Assembly: GCA_021734005.1 (NCBI GenBank)
Contig: JAIPJV010000130.1
Location: 1-6,240 of the forward strand
Length of the DNA: 6,240 nt
Direction of reading: 5' to 3'
Origin: Fidelibacterota bacterium
GTDB lineage: Bacteria > Fidelibacterota > UBA2242 > JAFGTP01
This document shows positions 5,444-6,240 of this stretch, in pieces. Every line of letters starts with the position of its first letter. Position 1 is the first letter of the stretch. The notes under the pieces were generated by a model, which saw only the letters and a program-made list of their open reading frames with translations, was not told the origin of the DNA and made no database searches. Made by a program: the position numbers and the translations under genes.

Positions 5444-6240
5444 AGCTGTGGAACGACCATAAAAGCCTTGATGCTTTAGTAGAAGACTATACTGTTGGTC
5501 AGGACTTCCTTCTTGATCAGCGACTGGTAGAGTATGACTGCAAGGCCTCTATTGCCCACGCCGAAATGCTCCACCAGATAGACATTCTGAAAACAGATGA
5601 AAAGGATCAGCTGGTTGCAGAATTAAACAGGATCATAAAGCTTCATAAAAAAGGCCAGTTTGAAATCCAAAAATCCGACGAAGATTGTCACACTGCTATA
5701 GAAAATCATTTGACAGAAAAACTGGGCGAAACCGGTCAAAAGATTCATACAGCCCGCTCCCGCAATGATCAGGTCTTAACCGCTCTTCGGCTTTACTACC
5801 AGGATGAGGCCAATCAAATCAAGAAACTCATAAAATCAAACATAAAAGCTTTGAAAAATTTAATAGATAAATATGGTGAGATTGCTTTACCAGGTTACAC
5901 TCATACTCGAAAAGCCATGCCTTCATCAATTGAAATGTGGGCTGGTGGATTGAAAGCCTCTATGGAAGACAACCTGGAATATCTCACATTTTATGCAAAA
6001 TTTATCAACCAATCCCCTCTCGGAACGGCAGCCGGCTATGGTGCACCTCTCAATATAAAAAGGGATTACACTGCCGGTAAGTTAGGTTTCGATCGTGTAC
6101 AGGAAAATCCAGTCTATTGTCAAAATAGCCGCGGAAAATTCGAAAGCGGACTGGCACATATTCTTGGATTGATCATGTATGATCTTAATAAGTACGCGAG
6201 CGACCTTATCCTTTTTTCCATGCCCGGCTGCCAATTTTTT
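5440..6240 (+). CDS. argH: Argininosuccinate lyase, 3' end outside window
   Basis: The ATG at 5440-5442 overlaps the argG stop by 4 bp (ATGA). The frame then stays open for 267 codons to the window edge. ArgH splits argininosuccinate into arginine and fumarate and is a homotetramer of the fumarase/aspartase superfamily. Visible family motifs are 'DEDCHTAIE' (80-88), 'HTARSRNDQV' (103-112), 'PGYTHTRKAMPSS' (151-163, catalytic H155) and 'QSPLGTAAGYG' (191-201). The superfamily signature 'GSSxMPxKxNP' should begin just after the last visible residue, so about 40% of a typical 430-460-residue enzyme is missing. The start 'MKLW...' and the 'LPGYTH...AMPSS...W' wording resemble the ArgH of Bacteroidetes-like bacteria. 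No strong ribosome site precedes it: GGAG at 5421-5424 is 15 bases away, so translation probably depends on coupling to argG. Confidence 0.97.
   Translation, partial: MKLWNDHKSLDALVEDYTVGQDFLLDQRLVEYDCKASIAHAEMLHQIDILKTDEKDQLVAELNRIIKLHKKGQFEIQKSDEDCHTAIENHLTEKLGETGQKIHTARSRNDQVLTALRLYYQDEANQIKKLIKSNIKALKNLIDKYGEIALPGYTHTRKAMPSSIEMWAGGLKASMEDNLEYLTFYAKFINQSPLGTAAGYGAPLNIKRDYTAGKLGFDRVQENPVYCQNSRGKFESGLAHILGLIMYDLNKYASDLILFSMPGCQFF

Noticed and set aside
4253..5462. Open frames inside argG (4253-4555 -, 4733-4963 -, 5250-5462 +)
   Set aside because: Overlap a complete, motif-perfect argG. The last also runs into the start of argH in the wrong frame.
1..6240. CRISPR array, transposon ends, tRNA/rRNA genes or a defence system
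   Set aside because: No regularly spaced repeats, transposase, integrase, cloverleaf or defence-type domain could be seen. Gene content is metabolic.

Overview
The window is an AT-rich bacterial chromosome segment. It shows good Shine-Dalgarno sequences, a sigma-70-type promoter and one very clear intrinsic terminator. It contains no mobile element, CRISPR array or RNA gene that I can see. The phylum is uncertain. The ArgG is of the type closest to the animal enzyme, and the ArgH has the short form with an 'MKLW...' start that I associate with Bacteroidetes and neighbouring phyla. The TTGACT-17-TATATT promoter, however, is not the Bacteroidetes type. A relative in the wider FCB assemblage (for example Cloacimonadota, Calditrichota or Marinimicrobia) is a guess, not a result.

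Layout from left to right: (1) positions 1-216 hold the C-terminal end of a nucleotide-sugar epimerase/dehydratase (extended SDR) on the + strand. (2) It converges, with a 3-bp gap, on hutI (imidazolonepropionase, minus strand, 220-1440). (3) A 270-bp divergent intergenic region carries a tandem ArgR-type operator next to hutI, a 15-bp palindrome, and a pair of TGGTTAAC elements close to the next gene. (4) A 592-residue protein (1711-3489) carries an ordered set of motifs that I align with ATP-type phosphoenolpyruvate carboxykinase (PEPCK), but it has about 125 extra N-terminal residues and a shortened C terminus. It is followed by a strong terminator. (5) An argR-argG-argH operon starts at a promoter at 3626-3654, with a tandem ArgR operator over its -10 region. 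argH runs off the window end.

How the parts fit: ArgG and ArgH make the last two steps of arginine synthesis (citrulline to argininosuccinate to arginine), and ArgR senses the product and probably represses its own operon. The matching operator at hutI suggests that the same regulator also reaches histidine degradation, whose product glutamate is the precursor of arginine. The PEPCK-like protein would sit at the PEP/oxaloacetate node if it is an enzyme of that class, but its remodelled ends leave its reaction open. It is the least explained gene here.
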